Origin: Parabacteroides sp. ZJ-118
GTDB lineage: Bacteria; Bacteroidota; Bacteroidia; Bacteroidales; Tannerellaceae
Assembly: GCF_011038785.1 (NCBI RefSeq)
Contig: NZ_JAAKDT010000028.1
Span: forward strand, 1 to 44,028
Reading direction: 5' to 3'
Length of the DNA: 44,028 nucleotides
Shown: positions 1 to 8,790 of the stretch, piece after piece
Layout of the letters: each line of letters opens with the position of its first letter
Numbering within the stretch: the stretch's first letter is position 1
Program-made: the position numbers and the translations under genes
Notes under the pieces: model-generated
Database searches by the model: none
The model's input: the letters and a program-made list of their open reading frames with translations, nothing else
What the model was told of the DNA's origin: nothing

Positions 1-102
<102 letters not shown>

Positions 103-128
103 GAGTGAAGGCGATAGCCGGAAGAGAG

Positions 129-161
129 GGGAGTCAATCCGAAAGGGTTGACTCCCTTTTT
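129..161 (+). terminator. Intrinsic terminator of the rRNA operon
   Basis: A 12-bp stem (129-140 with 145-156, one G-T wobble) closes a GAAA tetraloop and is followed directly by five T residues. It lies about 27 bases after the 5S end. Confidence 0.9.
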
Positions 162-205
162 GGGTATATATCCTCTCTGTCTTTTTCTATTTTTAAGTGT
201 ACTTC

Positions 206-237
206 GTTGTTCGGATGGATAAGAAATTGTAATTTTG
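206..237 (+). promoter_or_regulatory. Bacteroides-type promoter for the 266-1171 gene
   Basis: TAATTTTG at 230-237 matches the -7 consensus TAnnTTTG. GTTG at 206-209 is a one-mismatch -33 box, 20 bp upstream. The start codon lies 29 bases after the -7 element. Confidence 0.6.
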
Positions 238-265
238 CGCCATTTGTAATAGCTAAGAACCTCAT

Positions 266-1171
266 ATGGATACTGAAAAGAAAGAGAATAAAGAAGTAAA
301 TAAACTTTCGCTGCTTATCGTAGCGGTTGTAGTATTAGTACTGATTATTGCTGGCGCTGGTTATTATATTTATCATCAAAAGCAGCAAATGACTGATTTG
401 GTGGAAGCTTTTGATCTGGAGAAAGAATCTTTGGAGGATGAATATAATGAGTTGTCTCTTCAATATGAAGGTTATAAGTTTAGCGTAGGCAATGATTCTC
501 TCGTCGCTCTATTATCTACGGAGCAAGCGAAGGTGCAGCGTTTATTGGAAGAGTTGCGTACGGTAAAGGCCACGAATGCCAAGGAAATAGCTCGCTTGAA
601 AAAGGAATTGGATACTTTACGTAAAATCATGCGTAACTATGTTGTCCAGATTGATTCCTTGAATCGTGAGAATGAGCAATTGAAGGTTGAGAAGAAGGAA
701 GCTGTCCAGAAATATCAGAGGGCTACTTCACAGGCAGCTACCTTGAAAAAGGAAAAAGAGAAATTGACGGAAAGAGTAACGTTAGCGAGTCGTTTGGATG
801 CGACGGATATTAACGTGACTCCTGTTAACTCCCGTGGTAAATTGGCTAAGCGTATTAAGAAGATGCAGCAATTCGTCGTGACGTTCAAGATCGCGAAGAA
901 TATTACCGCCCCTGTCGGTGAAAAGATGGTATATGTACGGATCATGAAACCAGATGACGATATACTGGTGAAAAGCCGTGCGGATGTATTCGCTTTTGAG
1001 GGAAAGGAAATCAATTATTCTATGAAGAAAATGATAGAATATGAAGGTGAGGAGGTAGCTGTGACCCTGTACTGGAATATCGAGGAATTCTTATCTCCGG
1101 GTACTTACCGCGTGGATATTTTCTCAGACGGTAATTTGATTGGGCAGAAGAAATTCACCTTGGATGATTAA
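266..1171 (+). CDS. Membrane-anchored coiled-coil protein, function unknown
   Basis: The 301-residue product starts with a charged stretch and one membrane helix at about residues 15-36. A long Glu/Lys/Leu-rich coiled coil follows (about 40-185). The C-terminal domain (about 195-301) looks like a small beta fold, ending in SDGNLIGQKKFTLDD. The topology predicts a short cytoplasmic N-terminus with the coiled coil and C-terminal domain in the periplasm. I do not recognise a named family. It stands alone, between the rRNA terminator and the exporter operon, with its own promoter. The ATG at 266 fits that promoter; no good alternative start precedes it. A structural or envelope-spanning role would be a guess. 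Confidence 0.85.
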   Translation: MDTEKKENKEVNKLSLLIVAVVVLVLIIAGAGYYIYHQKQQMTDLVEAFDLEKESLEDEYNELSLQYEGYKFSVGNDSLVALLSTEQAKVQRLLEELRTVKATNAKEIARLKKELDTLRKIMRNYVVQIDSLNRENEQLKVEKKEAVQKYQRATSQAATLKKEKEKLTERVTLASRLDATDINVTPVNSRGKLAKRIKKMQQFVVTFKIAKNITAPVGEKMVYVRIMKPDDDILVKSRADVFAFEGKEINYSMKKMIEYEGEEVAVTLYWNIEEFLSPGTYRVDIFSDGNLIGQKKFTLDD

Positions 1172-1275
1172 CCCTGAAATTATCTCCCTTTGATTTGTAC
1201 GGGCGAGTCGTGCCGTAAGTTGAGGAAACGCACCCTTTATTGAATGAGTTCAATTTTATAGTTGCTTTAAACCTA

Positions 1276-1283
1276 TACTTTTG
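1276..1283 (+). promoter_or_regulatory. Likely -7 box for the TolC/HlyD/ABC-2 operon
   Basis: TACTTTTG fits TAnnTTTG and lies 71 bases before the TolC-type gene. No clear TTTG -33 box stands at the usual 19-21 bp distance, so only half of the promoter is supported. Confidence 0.45.
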
Positions 1284-1354
1284 TGTGGGTTTTTATATTT
1301 TTGTCGCATAGGGAATAGGATGGCAGTATATAGGTAGGTTAAAACGATATAAAG

Positions 1355-2746
1355 ATGAAGAGAACGATCTTACTATTAACATTTGTAGTCACGGTGAGCT
1401 GCATGCACGCTCAGCGAATGTTGACCTTGGAAGAGTGTCGGAATCTGGCGATCCGGAACAATAAGGAGCTACAAATCTCTGGCGAAAAGATTAAGATGGC
1501 GGATAATGAGAAAAAAGCCGCTTTTACCAAGTACTTTCCCCAATTATCGGCAAACGGTGCCTATATGTGGAACCAGAAGGATATAAACTTACTGGATATG
1601 GGCGCTTTATCCTCATCCTTGAGTTCTTCTTTAGGAGGCTTGGCTCAATTACCGATGATCCAACATTTGATGAGTGGGGTGAACGATATGCAACATTTGG
1701 ATGTACAGAATATCTGGGTGGGCAATATATTGTTGGTACAGCCTGTATTCATGGGAGGGAAGATCGTTAATTATAATCAGATCACGAAGTTCGCCAAGCA
1801 GCTAGCGGAGTCAATGAATAATTTGCGGTTGCAGGACCTGATTTATAAGACAGACGAGACTTATTGGCAAGTCATATCTTTGGTGAATAAGAAGAAATTG
1901 GCAGATGCTTATGTGGATTTGCTCCGTAAGATGGATAGTGATGTGACCGCTATGATCCAAGAGGGAATCTTAACCGAGGCGGATGGTCTTTCCGTCAAGG
2001 TGAAACTGAATGAGGCGGAGATGGCGCAGACTAAGGTTGAGAATGGCCTGGCGTTAACCCGAATGCTTTTAGCGCAAATTTGTGGCTTGTCCTTGGAGGA
2101 GGATTTATCGCTCGCGGACGAGAAACTGGATAATTTCCCGGTAGAGACAACACAAGCCTCGGCCGATTTGAATGAGGCCCTCATGAATCGGAATGAACTG
2201 AGAAGTCTGGATCTGGCGGCGAAAATCTATAAGCGAAAAGAACGTATCGTTTTGGCGGAAATGTTGCCCAATGTCGCTTTAGCGGCGAATTACTTCGTCA
2301 CGAATCCGAATGTCTTTAATGGCTTTAAAAATGATTTCGCGGGTATGTTTAATGTTGGAGTTCTGGTAAAGGTCCCCTTGTCCGGTTGGTGGGAAGGTAC
2401 TTATAAGCGTAACTCGGCGAAAGCGGAAACTCGCATAAAAACATTGGAATGGCAGGATGCCCGTGAGAAGATTGAGTTGCAGGTTCATCAATCCGTTTAT
2501 AAGGTGAATGAGGCGGGTAAAAAATGGATCGCTTCTTCCCGTAATATGGAAAAAGCGGAAGAGAACTTGCGGCGTGCGAATCTCGGTTTTGAGGAAGGGG
2601 TTATTCCGGCTTTGAACTTGATGGAGGCACAGGCTGCGTGGGTCTCTGCTCGCTCTGGTTTGATTGACGCTCAGATCGAGGTGAAATTGGCAGAGGTTTA
2701 CCTGAGCAAGGCTTTGGGTAAACTGTCCGTGAAAGAGAAAGAGTAA
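1355..2746 (+). CDS. TolC-family outer-membrane efflux protein
   Basis: The 463-residue product has a signal peptide (about 1-19, ending in CMHAQ) and two TolC/OEP repeats. Each opens with a helix like LTLEECRNLAIRNNKELQ, and the repeats show the usual Ala/Glu-rich long helices and the late motif NLGFEEGVIPALNLMEAQ. TolC proteins form trimeric channels through the outer membrane and periplasm. It is first in a tight run followed after 24 bases by an HlyD adaptor and two ABC-2 permeases, so it should be the exit duct of that exporter. The substrate cannot be read from sequence. Confidence 0.93.
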   Translation: MKRTILLLTFVVTVSCMHAQRMLTLEECRNLAIRNNKELQISGEKIKMADNEKKAAFTKYFPQLSANGAYMWNQKDINLLDMGALSSSLSSSLGGLAQLPMIQHLMSGVNDMQHLDVQNIWVGNILLVQPVFMGGKIVNYNQITKFAKQLAESMNNLRLQDLIYKTDETYWQVISLVNKKKLADAYVDLLRKMDSDVTAMIQEGILTEADGLSVKVKLNEAEMAQTKVENGLALTRMLLAQICGLSLEEDLSLADEKLDNFPVETTQASADLNEALMNRNELRSLDLAAKIYKRKERIVLAEMLPNVALAANYFVTNPNVFNGFKNDFAGMFNVGVLVKVPLSGWWEGTYKRNSAKAETRIKTLEWQDAREKIELQVHQSVYKVNEAGKKWIASSRNMEKAEENLRRANLGFEEGVIPALNLMEAQAAWVSARSGLIDAQIEVKLAEVYLSKALGKLSVKEKE

Positions 2747-2770
2747 TAACAAATAAAAATATACACAGAG

Positions 2771-3790
2771 ATGAACGAGAACAAGAAGTTTTCTATCAGT
2801 AACATGATGTTAGCTTTTATCACGGTATTGGTCGTGATCGGATTGGTAGCCTTGGCGGGTTTCTTCCTGCTTACACCGCCGGATGATATTATAATGGGGC
2901 AGGCCGAGGCCACCCAAGTTCGTATCTCCGGTAAGGTTCCCGGACGTATCGCTTCCTATCGTTTTGGCGAGGGTGATCGGGTAAAAGCAGGGGATACGTT
3001 AGTCTTTTTAGATACGCCCGAGGTCCTGGCGAAACTGAAACAAGCGGAGGCGGCTCGCACGGCGGCGGAAGCACAGAACGCGAAAGCGATTAAAGGTGCC
3101 CGTGAGCAGGAAATCACGGCCGCGTATGAGATGTGGCAAAAGGCGCGAGCCGGATTGATTATCGCCAAGAAATCGTTCGATCGTATCCAGAATTTATATG
3201 AGAAAGGGGTGATGTCCGCTCAAAAGAGAGACGAGGTGGAGGCCAATTATAATGCGATGGTGGCGACGGAGAAGGCTGCCCGTTCTCAATATGAGATGGC
3301 AAAGGAGGGTGCCCGTAAGGAAGATAAGGCCGCTGCGGCCGCTATGGTCCAACGTGCGGAGGGCGCTATCGCCGAAGTGGAGTCGTATGTGGGCGAGAGC
3401 GCCTTGGTGGCTCCGATTGACGGGGAGGTCTCCGAAAAGTTTCCGGAAGTCGGCGAGTTGGTGGGTACAGGTGCCCCGATCATGAGTATCTCTGATTTAG
3501 ATGATATGTGGATAACTTTCAGTATTCGAGAGGATCTGTTGAGAGACATCCGGATTGGCTCGGAAGTGAATGCTTTCATTCCGGCGTTGGGGGATCAACC
3601 GGTGAGACTGAAAGTGTATTATATGAAGGATATGGGCTCGTATGCCGCATGGAAGGCGACAAAGACAAACGGGCAATATGACTCGAAAACTTTCGAGGTG
3701 CGTGCCCGTCCGTTAGAGAAAGTCGCTGATCTTCGTCCGGGGATGTCTGTGATCTTAAAGAAAAAAGGAAAAGAGATCTATGACCGATAA
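2771..3790 (+). CDS. HlyD/EmrA-family periplasmic adaptor
   Basis: The 339-residue protein has a single N-terminal membrane helix (about 15-36) and a biotinyl-lipoyl-like half-motif starting VRISGKVPGRI. An alpha-helical hairpin (about 90-200) follows, then the second lipoyl half (ALVAPIDGEVSEKFPEVGEL) and a beta-barrel domain. Such adaptors join inner-membrane pumps to TolC. The gene sits between the TolC gene and two ABC-2 permeases; its end overlaps the first permease by 11 bases, so translation is probably coupled. The layout resembles E. coli YhiI or YbhG. Confidence 0.93.
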   Translation: MNENKKFSISNMMLAFITVLVVIGLVALAGFFLLTPPDDIIMGQAEATQVRISGKVPGRIASYRFGEGDRVKAGDTLVFLDTPEVLAKLKQAEAARTAAEAQNAKAIKGAREQEITAAYEMWQKARAGLIIAKKSFDRIQNLYEKGVMSAQKRDEVEANYNAMVATEKAARSQYEMAKEGARKEDKAAAAAMVQRAEGAIAEVESYVGESALVAPIDGEVSEKFPEVGELVGTGAPIMSISDLDDMWITFSIREDLLRDIRIGSEVNAFIPALGDQPVRLKVYYMKDMGSYAAWKATKTNGQYDSKTFEVRARPLEKVADLRPGMSVILKKKGKEIYDR

Positions 3791-4958
3791 AGGCAGTTTG
3801 CGTAGAATCTGGCTTATTGCGAGGCGTGAGGCGCACCGGCTGGCGGCTCAGCCGATTTACCTCTTTTGTATGCTGATCGCTCCGGCTATCTGTGTCATTT
3901 TCTTTGTGTCGTTGATGCGTGAGGGATTGCCGACCGATCTGCCGATCGCGGTGGTAGATAGAGACAACTCCACTGCTTCACGCGATTTGATTCGCCAGCT
4001 GGATGCCTTTGAGCAGACGAAGGTATCTATGAAAACCCGTTCGTTTACCGAGGCTCGCCAGGAAATGCAGAAGGGGAATGTATATGGAATCTTTTACATC
4101 CCGTCCGATTTCGCCGCGGACGCCACGTCGGGAAAGCAACCTCGGTTGTCTTTCTATACGAATGGTAGCTATTTGATCGCCGCTTCCCTGCTGTTCCGGG
4201 ATCTGAAAACGATGTCGGTATTGGCGGGAGCCGCCGTGGGTTTACGGACCGGACAAGCGAAAGGATATACCGAGGCGCAGATCATGGGGCAGCTGCAACC
4301 GATCGTGATCGATACGCATCCGATTGGCAATCCGTGGTTGAATTACTCGGTTTATTTGAATAATACGCTTTTGCCGGGTATCATCCAGCTGATGGTGTTT
4401 TTGGTGACCGTATTCAGTATCGGTACGGAAATTAAGTATTCGACCTCCCGTAAATGGTTGGAGATGGGAGGAAACTCCATCGCTGTCAGTCTGTTGGGAA
4501 AGTTATTGCCACAGACGGCTGTTTTTACGGTCGTAGGCTTTATGTATTGCGCGGTGTTGTACGGATTTAATTCTTTCCCATTAAATAGCGGTTGGTTCCC
4601 GATGCTTTGGGCGATGTTCTTGCTGATTATCTCCTCCCAGGCGGTAGGCGTATTCATGATTGGCGTATTACCGACGCTCCGTTTGGGGCTTAGCTTCGCC
4701 AGCCTGTTCGGGATGATCTCGTTCTCGATTGTCGGATTCTCGTTTCCGGTACAAGGCATGGATCCTACGTTGCGAGCGTTGGCTTGTTTGTTTCCCCTGC
4801 GGCATTATTTCTTGATTTATGTCGATCAAGCCTTGAACGGGCGGGCGCTGTTTTATACGTTGGGCGAGTACGCTTGGTTGTCGGGATTCCTGATCTTGCC
4901 GTTCCTTATCGGGCGGAACTTGAAGAGGGCGTTGTCGGATTTCGAATATCTACCGTAA
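3780..4958 (+). CDS. ABC-2 type permease (first of two)
   Basis: The 392-residue protein has an N-terminal membrane helix (about 22-45) and a large periplasmic region (about 50-190). Five or six C-terminal helices follow, including the loop FSIVGFSFPVQGMDPTLRAL typical of ABC-2 permeases of the YhhJ/YbhS/YbhR kind. It overlaps the adaptor gene by 11 bases and is followed 12 bases later by a second, related permease. The pair would form the heteromeric membrane part of an exporter. No ATP-binding subunit is encoded in this operon. Confidence 0.92.
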   Translation: MTDKGSLRRIWLIARREAHRLAAQPIYLFCMLIAPAICVIFFVSLMREGLPTDLPIAVVDRDNSTASRDLIRQLDAFEQTKVSMKTRSFTEARQEMQKGNVYGIFYIPSDFAADATSGKQPRLSFYTNGSYLIAASLLFRDLKTMSVLAGAAVGLRTGQAKGYTEAQIMGQLQPIVIDTHPIGNPWLNYSVYLNNTLLPGIIQLMVFLVTVFSIGTEIKYSTSRKWLEMGGNSIAVSLLGKLLPQTAVFTVVGFMYCAVLYGFNSFPLNSGWFPMLWAMFLLIISSQAVGVFMIGVLPTLRLGLSFASLFGMISFSIVGFSFPVQGMDPTLRALACLFPLRHYFLIYVDQALNGRALFYTLGEYAWLSGFLILPFLIGRNLKRALSDFEYLP

Positions 4959-4970
4959 AAACTGTGTGTG

Positions 4971-6218
4971 ATGAGAAGAGAACATCGTTTAAGATATATC
5001 CTGAAGGAGGGCCTTCCAGATCTGTTTTATATTTGGAGGGATGAGTTGGAAAACGTGTTTAAAGACGCGGGGGTCCTGATTTTCTTTTTCCTGGTGCCTC
5101 TTGTCTATCCGTTGCTTTACTCGTTTATATATACGAACGAGGTCGTGCGCGAGGCGAGGATGGTGGTGGTAGACCCCTGTGATTCCTATTTGAGCCGCGA
5201 GTTTACCCGACGTGTTAACGCCACGCCGGACGTGGAAGTAGTGGCTGTTTGCCCGGATATGGCGGAAGCCAAGAAGATGCTGGACGAGAAGAGGGCCTAT
5301 GGAATTTTGCTCTTTCCTCCGGATTATAGCAAGGACTTGCATGAAGGGCGACAGACCACCGTCTCGTTGTATTGCGATATGAGCGCCTTGTTGTTCTATA
5401 AGGCTTTCCTTTTGGCGGCGACAGAGGTGTCGTTGGAGATGGGCAAAGAGCTTCGGGTGCGTAATCACCCGTCGTCTACGGATAAAATGGATCAGATCAC
5501 GGTAGACCCGATCCCGTATGAATCGGTAGCGTTGTTTAATTCCCAGAATGGCTTTGCCGGTTTCTTGGTGCCGGCTATCTTGATCTTGGTATTGCAACAG
5601 ACCTTGCTATTGGGTATCGGGATGTTGGGCGGAACGGCACGGGAACGGAACCGTTTCCATAGCCTGGTGCCTGTCTGCCGGCGTTTTAACGGGATCTTGC
5701 CTATCGTGTTCGGTAAGTCGCTGACCTATCTTTCGCTGTATGCGGTGGTTTGCGTCTGGGTATTGGCGATTGTTCCCCGATTGTTCTCCTTGCCCCAGGT
5801 TGGTGAGCCGCTGACCCTTCTAGGGTTCTTGCTGCCTTACCTGTTCGCCTGTATTTTTATGTCTATGACGCTGTCGGGATTTATGACGAGTCGCGAGTCG
5901 CCTATGTTGGTGTTCGTTTTCACCTCTGTCGTCTTGTTGTTTATCTCGGGTGTCTCCTGGCCGGAGGCGGCGATTCCTCCGTTTTGGAAAGCGGTAGGTT
6001 ATTTGTTTCCCTCCACTCCGGGTATCCAGGGATTTATCCGTATCAATACGTCCGGCGCTTCCTTGCGTGAGGTGGCGCATGAATACGGGGTGTTATGGGC
6101 GCAAGCGGGCGTCTATTTTATCTTGGCTTGTATCGTATACCGTTATCAGATCCTGCGCAGCCGTAAGATGATCCTGCGGCGATACCGGTCTATGAAGGTG
6201 CGCCGGATGTCGCGATAA
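4971..6218 (+). CDS. ABC-2 type permease (second of two)
   Basis: The 415-residue protein shares the plan of its upstream neighbour: an N-terminal helix (about 30-50), a periplasmic domain, then a block of five or six helices with FISGVSWPEAAIPPFWKAVG, the ABC-2 signature loop. An in-frame GTG lies directly before the chosen ATG, so the start is uncertain by one codon. It is the last gene of the TolC/HlyD/permease/permease operon; a 17-bp perfect inverted repeat follows at 6224. The Arg-rich C-terminal tail is cytoplasmic. Confidence 0.92.
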   Translation: MRREHRLRYILKEGLPDLFYIWRDELENVFKDAGVLIFFFLVPLVYPLLYSFIYTNEVVREARMVVVDPCDSYLSREFTRRVNATPDVEVVAVCPDMAEAKKMLDEKRAYGILLFPPDYSKDLHEGRQTTVSLYCDMSALLFYKAFLLAATEVSLEMGKELRVRNHPSSTDKMDQITVDPIPYESVALFNSQNGFAGFLVPAILILVLQQTLLLGIGMLGGTARERNRFHSLVPVCRRFNGILPIVFGKSLTYLSLYAVVCVWVLAIVPRLFSLPQVGEPLTLLGFLLPYLFACIFMSMTLSGFMTSRESPMLVFVFTSVVLLFISGVSWPEAAIPPFWKAVGYLFPSTPGIQGFIRINTSGASLREVAHEYGVLWAQAGVYFILACIVYRYQILRSRKMILRRYRSMKVRRMSR

Positions 6219-6223
6219 AGTGG

Positions 6224-6262
6224 ATAACCGCTCTGTTACGGGTGTCGTAACAGAGCGGTTAT
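6224..6262. terminator. Perfect 17-bp hairpin between convergent genes
   Basis: Bases 6224-6240 and 6246-6262 are exact reverse complements around a 5-base loop (GGTGT). It lies between the end of the permease gene and the end of the convergent lipoprotein gene, so a bidirectional transcript end is likely. Neither side has a T tract, so it may act as an mRNA 3'-end stabiliser rather than a classic intrinsic terminator. Confidence 0.65.
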
Positions 6263-6283
6263 GCGGAGAGGGTAGACGCATGA

Positions 6284-7672
6284 TCAGATCTTAACCTTCG
6301 GTTTGTACATGTCCTCGGCGGTCAGGCCGCATTCTTTCATCATGCGGATACTGTAAGACAGATCGCTGACGTTGGGTGTCACGTTGTTGCTCCCAAACGT
6401 GAATTTAACGCCGGCGGCTTTCGCTTTCAGGATGATCGCTTTATTGGGGATATTGTATAGTTCGTTGATCTCCAGTGCTTTCCCGCTTTTTGCCAATGCC
6501 TCGACGAAACGATTCATGCGAGCCTCGGTCCAGAACTCATCAAAACGCTTATCCATCGGAGATGGCAAGAAGCAAGGATTTACGTAGATATCTACCGGCT
6601 CTTCCAGCACGGAGCAGATACGATCCACGATCATGTCCATATACTGCTCCTCATTCTCGATCCAAGTCTCTTCCGGAATCCATAGGCGGGTACGGCGGCC
6701 TTTATGGTCATTGAACGTCAAAGCGTCCGTAAACACATAGTCGAACTCCTTAATTGTCTCGGGAGAGAACGTGCTGAGCCATTCGCGTCCTTCCGCTTGC
6801 ATACCCAGGATGAAAGGCTGTGAGCGCATCTCGTTCAGGTAATCCATGACTTGACGGTCGTTCGTGATCGGGAAACCGATGCCGCAGTTGGGCGCGATCG
6901 TATAATTGATACCGGTCTTGCGTGATTGCTTGGCGGCGACTTCCTTGGTTAACCCACCCTTTAAGTGCACGTGATAATCCAATACAGGGAAATCCGATTG
7001 GTGCAATTTAATGATCTCGTCATTTTGCTCATCGTTCGCCTCCGCCAGTTGCGCATTGATATCGATCGCGGATTCCTCGATTACGTTCACGGCGATATGC
7101 TTGACCTGGATCTCACCGCTACCCTCACTCTCCAGGGCGAATGTCCCTTCCGATAATAAGGCATGGGCGTTGGCGTCCGTACGATATGGTGCGGCCGGCT
7201 GGATATACTCCACGACTGGCTCGCCGTTTATAGTTACGTCGATCTCCTGACCGGCCACCCGGATATTCATCGTGAACCATTGATCTTCTTTCACGAAGCT
7301 TTTGGTCAAATTCCGCACGGAGACAAGACTGCCTGTCATTTTCCACCACACCTTATCCGTCCAGTCGTTATTGATAGCGATACGATATCCTTTCTTCAGC
7401 GCCGGGTCGGTATGAAACCAGACGGCTCCTTTGCCTCCCGGAGTAGTACGTAGCTCGAGGGCCAAGTCGAAGTTCTTGTATTTACCATTTTTCAGTACGG
7501 CCAGCGCGTCCGCACCTTTCAAGGTCATCATCTCCTCTTGAACGGAGACATCGCCGGTCGTTTTCCATTTGTTACTATCTTTGCCATCGAATAAAGTGCC
7601 ACTGCCGGAAACACTACAGGCTGTGGTCAGGACAAAGAGAAGGCCCATCGCCAGAATTGATAATTTTTTCAT
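6284..7672 (-). CDS. Lipoprotein with DUF1080 domain fused to a PHP/amidohydrolase-like domain
   Basis: The 462-residue product starts with a lipoprotein signal (lipobox LTTAC, Cys at about 19). Residues about 25-195 match the DUF1080 (3-keto-disaccharide hydrolase) jelly-roll: GTLFDGKDSNKWK near the start, then DLALELRTTPGGKGAVWFH. The C-terminal half starts FPVLDYHVHLKGGLTKE, whose HxH is like the metal site of PHP or amidohydrolase proteins, and ends SNNVTPNVSDLSYSIRM. DUF1080 proteins have been linked to cleavage of 3-keto-glycosides in Bacteroides. The divergent neighbour is a TIM-barrel sugar isomerase-like lipoprotein, a typical partner. The two-domain reading is firm; the reaction is inferred. 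Confidence 0.85.
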   Translation of the reverse strand: MKKLSILAMGLLFVLTTACSVSGSGTLFDGKDSNKWKTTGDVSVQEEMMTLKGADALAVLKNGKYKNFDLALELRTTPGGKGAVWFHTDPALKKGYRIAINNDWTDKVWWKMTGSLVSVRNLTKSFVKEDQWFTMNIRVAGQEIDVTINGEPVVEYIQPAAPYRTDANAHALLSEGTFALESEGSGEIQVKHIAVNVIEESAIDINAQLAEANDEQNDEIIKLHQSDFPVLDYHVHLKGGLTKEVAAKQSRKTGINYTIAPNCGIGFPITNDRQVMDYLNEMRSQPFILGMQAEGREWLSTFSPETIKEFDYVFTDALTFNDHKGRRTRLWIPEETWIENEEQYMDMIVDRICSVLEEPVDIYVNPCFLPSPMDKRFDEFWTEARMNRFVEALAKSGKALEINELYNIPNKAIILKAKAAGVKFTFGSNNVTPNVSDLSYSIRMMKECGLTAEDMYKPKVKI

Positions 7673-7704
7673 GAGATAAATGATTTAAGTAATAATACAT
7701 CCCC

Positions 7705-7712
7705 CAAAGATA
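7705..7712 (-). promoter_or_regulatory. -7 box for the DUF1080 lipoprotein gene
   Basis: CAAAGATA on the plus strand reads TATCTTTG on the minus strand, an exact TAnnTTTG, 32 bases before the minus-strand start codon. No clean -33 box was found. Confidence 0.55.
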
Positions 7713-7785
7713 ACGAAAATTAAAATACGATGTTATTTTTGAAGATTTTAACTTCCATGACGATATAAACCTAAGAATATAGTCT

Positions 7786-7793
7786 TACTTTTG
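7786..7793 (+). promoter_or_regulatory. -7 box for the TIM-barrel gene at 7828
   Basis: TACTTTTG matches TAnnTTTG and lies 34 bases before the ATG. It stands back to back with the promoter at 7705-7712, which leaves about 73 bp between the two divergent -7 boxes for shared regulation. Confidence 0.55.
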
Positions 7794-7827
7794 TAAAAAT
7801 TCTCAATCAAACTTAATTAATAGTATT

Positions 7828-8730
7828 ATGCAGAACAGACGTAATTTTTTGAAGCAAGCCTCTTTGATGCTTGCGGGTGGGTTGGTAGCCCCGCAGTTAT
7901 TATCCTCTTGTGGCGGTAAGTCAGGACAAGCTGCCGCTGGGACTGAAGCGGCTAAGAAACATATCGGACTTCAGTTATATTCCTTGCGCGATGATATCAA
8001 TGATTTGGGTATCCAAAAGGTATTGGATATTGTATCAAAGATGGGATATGTAAACTTGGAGACCGCTGGATATAGTGATGACGGAAAGATTTACGGCGTT
8101 GATCCTTCTGAGTTCAAGAAGATGTGTAACGACTTGGGTATGAAACCGACAAGTGCTCACCTCTCTCATTTTATGAGCGATGATATGAACAAGGACTTGT
8201 CTTGGTGGAATACAGCCATCGAAGCTCATAAGAAAGCGGGTATGAAATATATGGTTATGCCGGTATCTCCGATTAACGAGAAGGCATCCTTGGATGATTT
8301 GAAGAAATACTTTGGTGATTATTTCTATCAGATTGGCTTGGCGGCCGCTGGAGCTGGTATCAAGTTTGGCTATCATAACCATGACTATGAGTTCAAGCAG
8401 ATAGGAGGACAGACTATTTATGACTTGATGTTGGAAAACTCCAGCCCGGATCATGTGATGTTCGAGATGGACGTATATTGGGTAATGCGCGGAGGCCAGA
8501 ATCCTGTTGAATACTTGAAGAAATATCCGAACCGTTTCCCGATTCTTCATATCAAGGACGAGAAAGCTATCGGCGCGAGCGGCCAAATGGATTTCAAGCC
8601 TATCTTCGAGCAGGCTTATGCGAATGGAATGAAAGATTGGTACGTGGAGGTTGAGCGTTATGATGGCACTCCTCAGGAAGATGTCCAAAAGAGCTATGAT
8701 TTCTTGAATAAGGCTGATTATGTGAAATAA
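7828..8730 (+). CDS. Exported TIM-barrel sugar isomerase/epimerase-like protein
   Basis: The 300-residue protein begins with a twin-arginine motif (RRNFLKQ), a hydrophobic stretch and a lipobox-like LLSSCGG, so it is probably a Tat-exported lipoprotein. The mature part is an AP-endonuclease-2/xylose-isomerase-like barrel: IGLQLYSLRDDI at the start, FGYHNHDYEF and MFEMDVYWV in the middle, and LHIKDEK followed by WYVEVERYD near the end. These hold the usual His, Glu and Asp metal ligands. Family members isomerise, epimerise or hydrate sugars and keto-sugars. Divergent pairing with a DUF1080 protein suggests a 3-keto-sugar route in the periplasm. Confidence 0.88.
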   Translation: MQNRRNFLKQASLMLAGGLVAPQLLSSCGGKSGQAAAGTEAAKKHIGLQLYSLRDDINDLGIQKVLDIVSKMGYVNLETAGYSDDGKIYGVDPSEFKKMCNDLGMKPTSAHLSHFMSDDMNKDLSWWNTAIEAHKKAGMKYMVMPVSPINEKASLDDLKKYFGDYFYQIGLAAAGAGIKFGYHNHDYEFKQIGGQTIYDLMLENSSPDHVMFEMDVYWVMRGGQNPVEYLKKYPNRFPILHIKDEKAIGASGQMDFKPIFEQAYANGMKDWYVEVERYDGTPQEDVQKSYDFLNKADYVK

Positions 8731-8743
8731 TCCGTCCGGTGAT

Positions 8744-8785
8744 AAAAGAGAGAGGCTACTTGATTATCGGGTAGCCTCTCTTTTA
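8744..8785. terminator. Bidirectional terminator between convergent genes
   Basis: GAGAGGCTAC pairs with GTAGCCTCTC across an 11-base loop, flanked by an A run on the left and TTTTATT on the right. It therefore works for the TIM-barrel gene on the plus strand and the HAD gene on the minus strand. Confidence 0.85.
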
Positions 8786-8790
8786 TTCTC

